Shown here piece after piece: positions 5,731 to 7,121 of a DNA stretch of 7,121 nucleotides. The notes below the pieces were generated by a model. The model had not been told where the DNA came from and made no database searches. It saw nothing but the letters and a program-made list of their open reading frames with translations. The stretch lies in NCBI GenBank assembly GCA_043775925.1, contig JAYVRW010000087.1:1-7121 (forward strand), read 5' to 3'. This stretch comes from JAFDVL01 sp043775925. Lineage in GTDB: Bacteria > Acidobacteriota > Blastocatellia > RBC074. How positions within the stretch are numbered: position 1 is the stretch's first letter; every line of letters begins with the position of its first letter. Made by a program: the position numbers and the translations under genes.

Positions 5731-6843
5731 TTATTTCGGTGGTTCTTTTTCCAGAATCATTTTTACATCTGTCTCAAACATGTGGTAGTTGCGCAACTCA
5801 ATCACGTTCCGCGAATATTGCCGTTCACTATCGCTGCCTAAAATCATTTCGGCAGAAATCGGCATCAGGTAACGTGTCCCGGAAATCATCACCCAATCAT
5901 ATTCGACTGCGCTTTCCGCCATCGTAATGGGAAAGCCTTTCTGAATGTCCTCGCTGGATTGCTCTAGGCGCAGGACACGTTTGGTTTCGGCATCAATCCA
6001 CACTGTGCCGGAATAGGCGGCGGTCACAGAACGACCGCTTGTTCTGTCAGTAATCCGGTTGCTTGAAAAAGCTTTTTTCACCTTGAAATCATAAACGACG
6101 GTTTCTCGGCTCTTAAATTTTTCGTGCCTGAGTTCTTTAAATTCCGCGTGCGATTCAGCGGCGAACAAGGCCGAGAGCATTGACCCGAATTCACCTGTAG
6201 AGGTTGAGCCTCCCAGACTTTCATACGTCATTGAAGTCGGTTTTCCATTCACTTTTTGCAGCTTGAATTTCTCACCATCTTTAACCCGATAAGTAAGTTC
6301 TATTTCCAGCTTGTCATCAACCTGCCAATCTTTTTTCTCCGGCGTCTTGATTGAGCGGGTAACGATTTGCGTCGCTACAAAGTTGGGCAGTTCCTCCATA
6401 AAATCCGCCGCGTGATAACGTGCCTGCTCGATGAGGGGCAACCGTGCAATCGCCGCTGTGCGCGCTTCCGGCGATTCGTCTTCCTTTGGAGCTTCCTGTG
6501 GTTGAGGCGCTTCTTTAGCTTCTGTTACAGGAGCGGGAACGGGCGATTGTAGAGGTCTGCCAGGATTTTGTGAAGCCTGCAAAATTGCATCAATGAGAAA
6601 GGATTTAGCTCCCGCTTTTTTTAGTTCCGTCAACGTTTGATCATTAACTTTGAAGGCAATCCCGCGCTCACTAATCGCACCTGCCAGATCGCCCTGCTCA
6701 GATCGTTGACCGGGAGGTTGTTTGAGGAGGCGCAGAATTTCTTCTTTGGTGACGGGCGATTTTGCTTCCTGCCCCATCGCCGTCAGTCCGGCAGCACACA
6801 AAATCAGGAATAGCATTACAAATAATACGATTTTCTTTTTCAT
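5731..6843 (-). CDS. Secreted protein of unknown function, acidobacterial type
   Basis: A 370-residue protein; ATG at 6843 with GAGG (6851-6854) 7 nt upstream. Residues 1-24 are a signal peptide (KKK then VLFVMLFLILCAAGL). The LILC sequence has Leu just before the Cys, so it is not a good lipobox, and ordinary signal-peptidase cleavage near LTAMG is more likely. Residues 31-90 form a small helical module (TKEEILRLLK, ISERGIAFKVNDQTLTELKKAGAKSFLIDAI). A Pro/Glu/Ala-rich linker (about 93-128) leads to the main domain (135-365). This contains LPNFVATQIVTR, LEIELTYRVKDGEKFKLQKVNGKPT, YESLGGSTSTGEFGSML, TVWIDAETKRVLRLEQ and RNVIELRNYHMF. The alternating strands resemble LolA/LppX-like lipid-binding folds, but that is only an impression. 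I associate this motif set with Acidobacteriota proteins of unknown function. It converges on the metalloprotease gene, 64 nt apart. Confidence 0.78.
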   Translation of the reverse strand: MKKKIVLFVMLFLILCAAGLTAMGQEAKSPVTKEEILRLLKQPPGQRSEQGDLAGAISERGIAFKVNDQTLTELKKAGAKSFLIDAILQASQNPGRPLQSPVPAPVTEAKEAPQPQEAPKEDESPEARTAAIARLPLIEQARYHAADFMEELPNFVATQIVTRSIKTPEKKDWQVDDKLEIELTYRVKDGEKFKLQKVNGKPTSMTYESLGGSTSTGEFGSMLSALFAAESHAEFKELRHEKFKSRETVVYDFKVKKAFSSNRITDRTSGRSVTAAYSGTVWIDAETKRVLRLEQSSEDIQKGFPITMAESAVEYDWVMISGTRYLMPISAEMILGSDSERQYSRNVIELRNYHMFETDVKMILEKEPPK

Positions 6844-6944
6844 CAGAACGCCTCAAATTCTTTCGGTGAGATTCGGCAGGATAGCACATCCACAACTCTC
6901 AGGAAAAATAGTGAATGATGACAAAGCCAGCGAGTAAGATCAGG
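6844..6944 (-). promoter_or_regulatory. Gap upstream of the secreted protein gene with a candidate extended -10 element
   Basis: On the minus strand TGCTATCCT (6886-6878) lies about 35 nt before the ATG, a good distance for a -10 element with a short leader. The hexamer at the -35 position (TTTCCT, 6906-6901) is poor. The core and its following bases (TGCTATCCTGCCG) match the candidate upstream of the response regulator (TGCTATTCTCCCG). I see no terminator for the gene ending at 6945, so read-through from it is also possible. Confidence 0.3.
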
Positions 6945-7121
6945 TTATTGCACGGTTGCCTTCCGCTCAATTTTTCCCCAGCCCATCACCGTCCCGCGAA
7001 TGGCGGTAATGGTAGATTTGATCGCCACGTAATACATCAGTTGCCGATAAAAAAATCGTTGCAATAAGAGCCAGGCAAGTAAGCTCCAGTCTTCGTTTTT
7101 TTCCAGCAAAAAGGCGATGAA
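6945..7121 (-). CDS. C-terminal fragment of a family 2-like glycosyltransferase (5' end outside window)
   Basis: Reading the minus strand from 7121, a frame stays open for 58 codons to TAA at 6947-6945. It encodes a hydrophobic segment (WSLLAWLLLQRFFYRQLMYY) followed by VAIKSTITAIRGTVMGWGKI and a basic tail ERKATVQ. The pattern 'RQLMYYV...K...TALRG...VGWGKLERKGT' is what I recall at the membrane-embedded C-terminus of acidobacterial family 2 glycosyltransferases (processive, BcsA/PgaC-like), where the last transmembrane helices are followed by a short cytoplasmic tail. No catalytic motif (DxD, QxxRW) is in the window, so the assignment rests on this tail alone. The gene reads in the same direction as the secreted protein gene, 101 nt upstream of it. 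Confidence 0.6.
   Translation of the reverse strand, partial: FIAFLLEKNEDWSLLAWLLLQRFFYRQLMYYVAIKSTITAIRGTVMGWGKIERKATVQ

Overview
The window reads as ordinary chromosomal DNA of an Acidobacteriota bacterium, most likely of the Blastocatellia type. The best evidence is the C-terminal third of the large secreted metalloprotease (3261-5666), which matches the TIGR03437 'Solibacter' C-terminal domain abundant in that phylum. A 370-residue secreted protein on the minus strand, of a type I associate with Acidobacteriota, supports this. Base composition is near 50% GC throughout and I see no compositional break.

Layout, left to right. (1) 1-984 (+): the 3' part of an APC-type amino-acid permease whose cytoplasmic tail looks like a universal-stress-protein domain, followed 13 nt later by a small CPDC glutaredoxin-like protein (998-1240). 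The second gene's Shine-Dalgarno overlaps the first gene's stop codon, so they form a likely operon. (2) 1241-1612: a long non-coding stretch with a perfect 18-bp inverted repeat, a candidate promoter, a small stem-loop, and paired TTTGACAG repeats around a hairpin. (3) 1613-2323 (+): an OmpR/PhoB-family response regulator with no kinase beside it. (4) 2324-2487: a gap holding a GTAG-flanked REP-like hairpin. (5) 2488-3120 and 3261-5666 (+): a small exported protein and a multidomain zinc metalloprotease of the matrixin/metzincin type, which look like a secreted pair; a strong rho-independent terminator follows. (6) Convergent to these, 6843-5731 (-): a secreted, lineage-restricted protein of unknown function. 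(7) 7121-6945 (-): the last 58 codons of a gene resembling the C-terminus of a family 2 glycosyltransferase, running off the right edge.

Several starts are revised from the longest ORF to positions with good ribosome binding sites: GTG 1613 for the regulator and GTG 2488 for the small exported protein. Nothing here is clearly an undescribed system. The most informative leads are the two intergenic repeat elements, the exported-protein/metalloprotease pair, and a -10-like motif (TGCTATNCTNCCG) shared by two of the candidate promoters.
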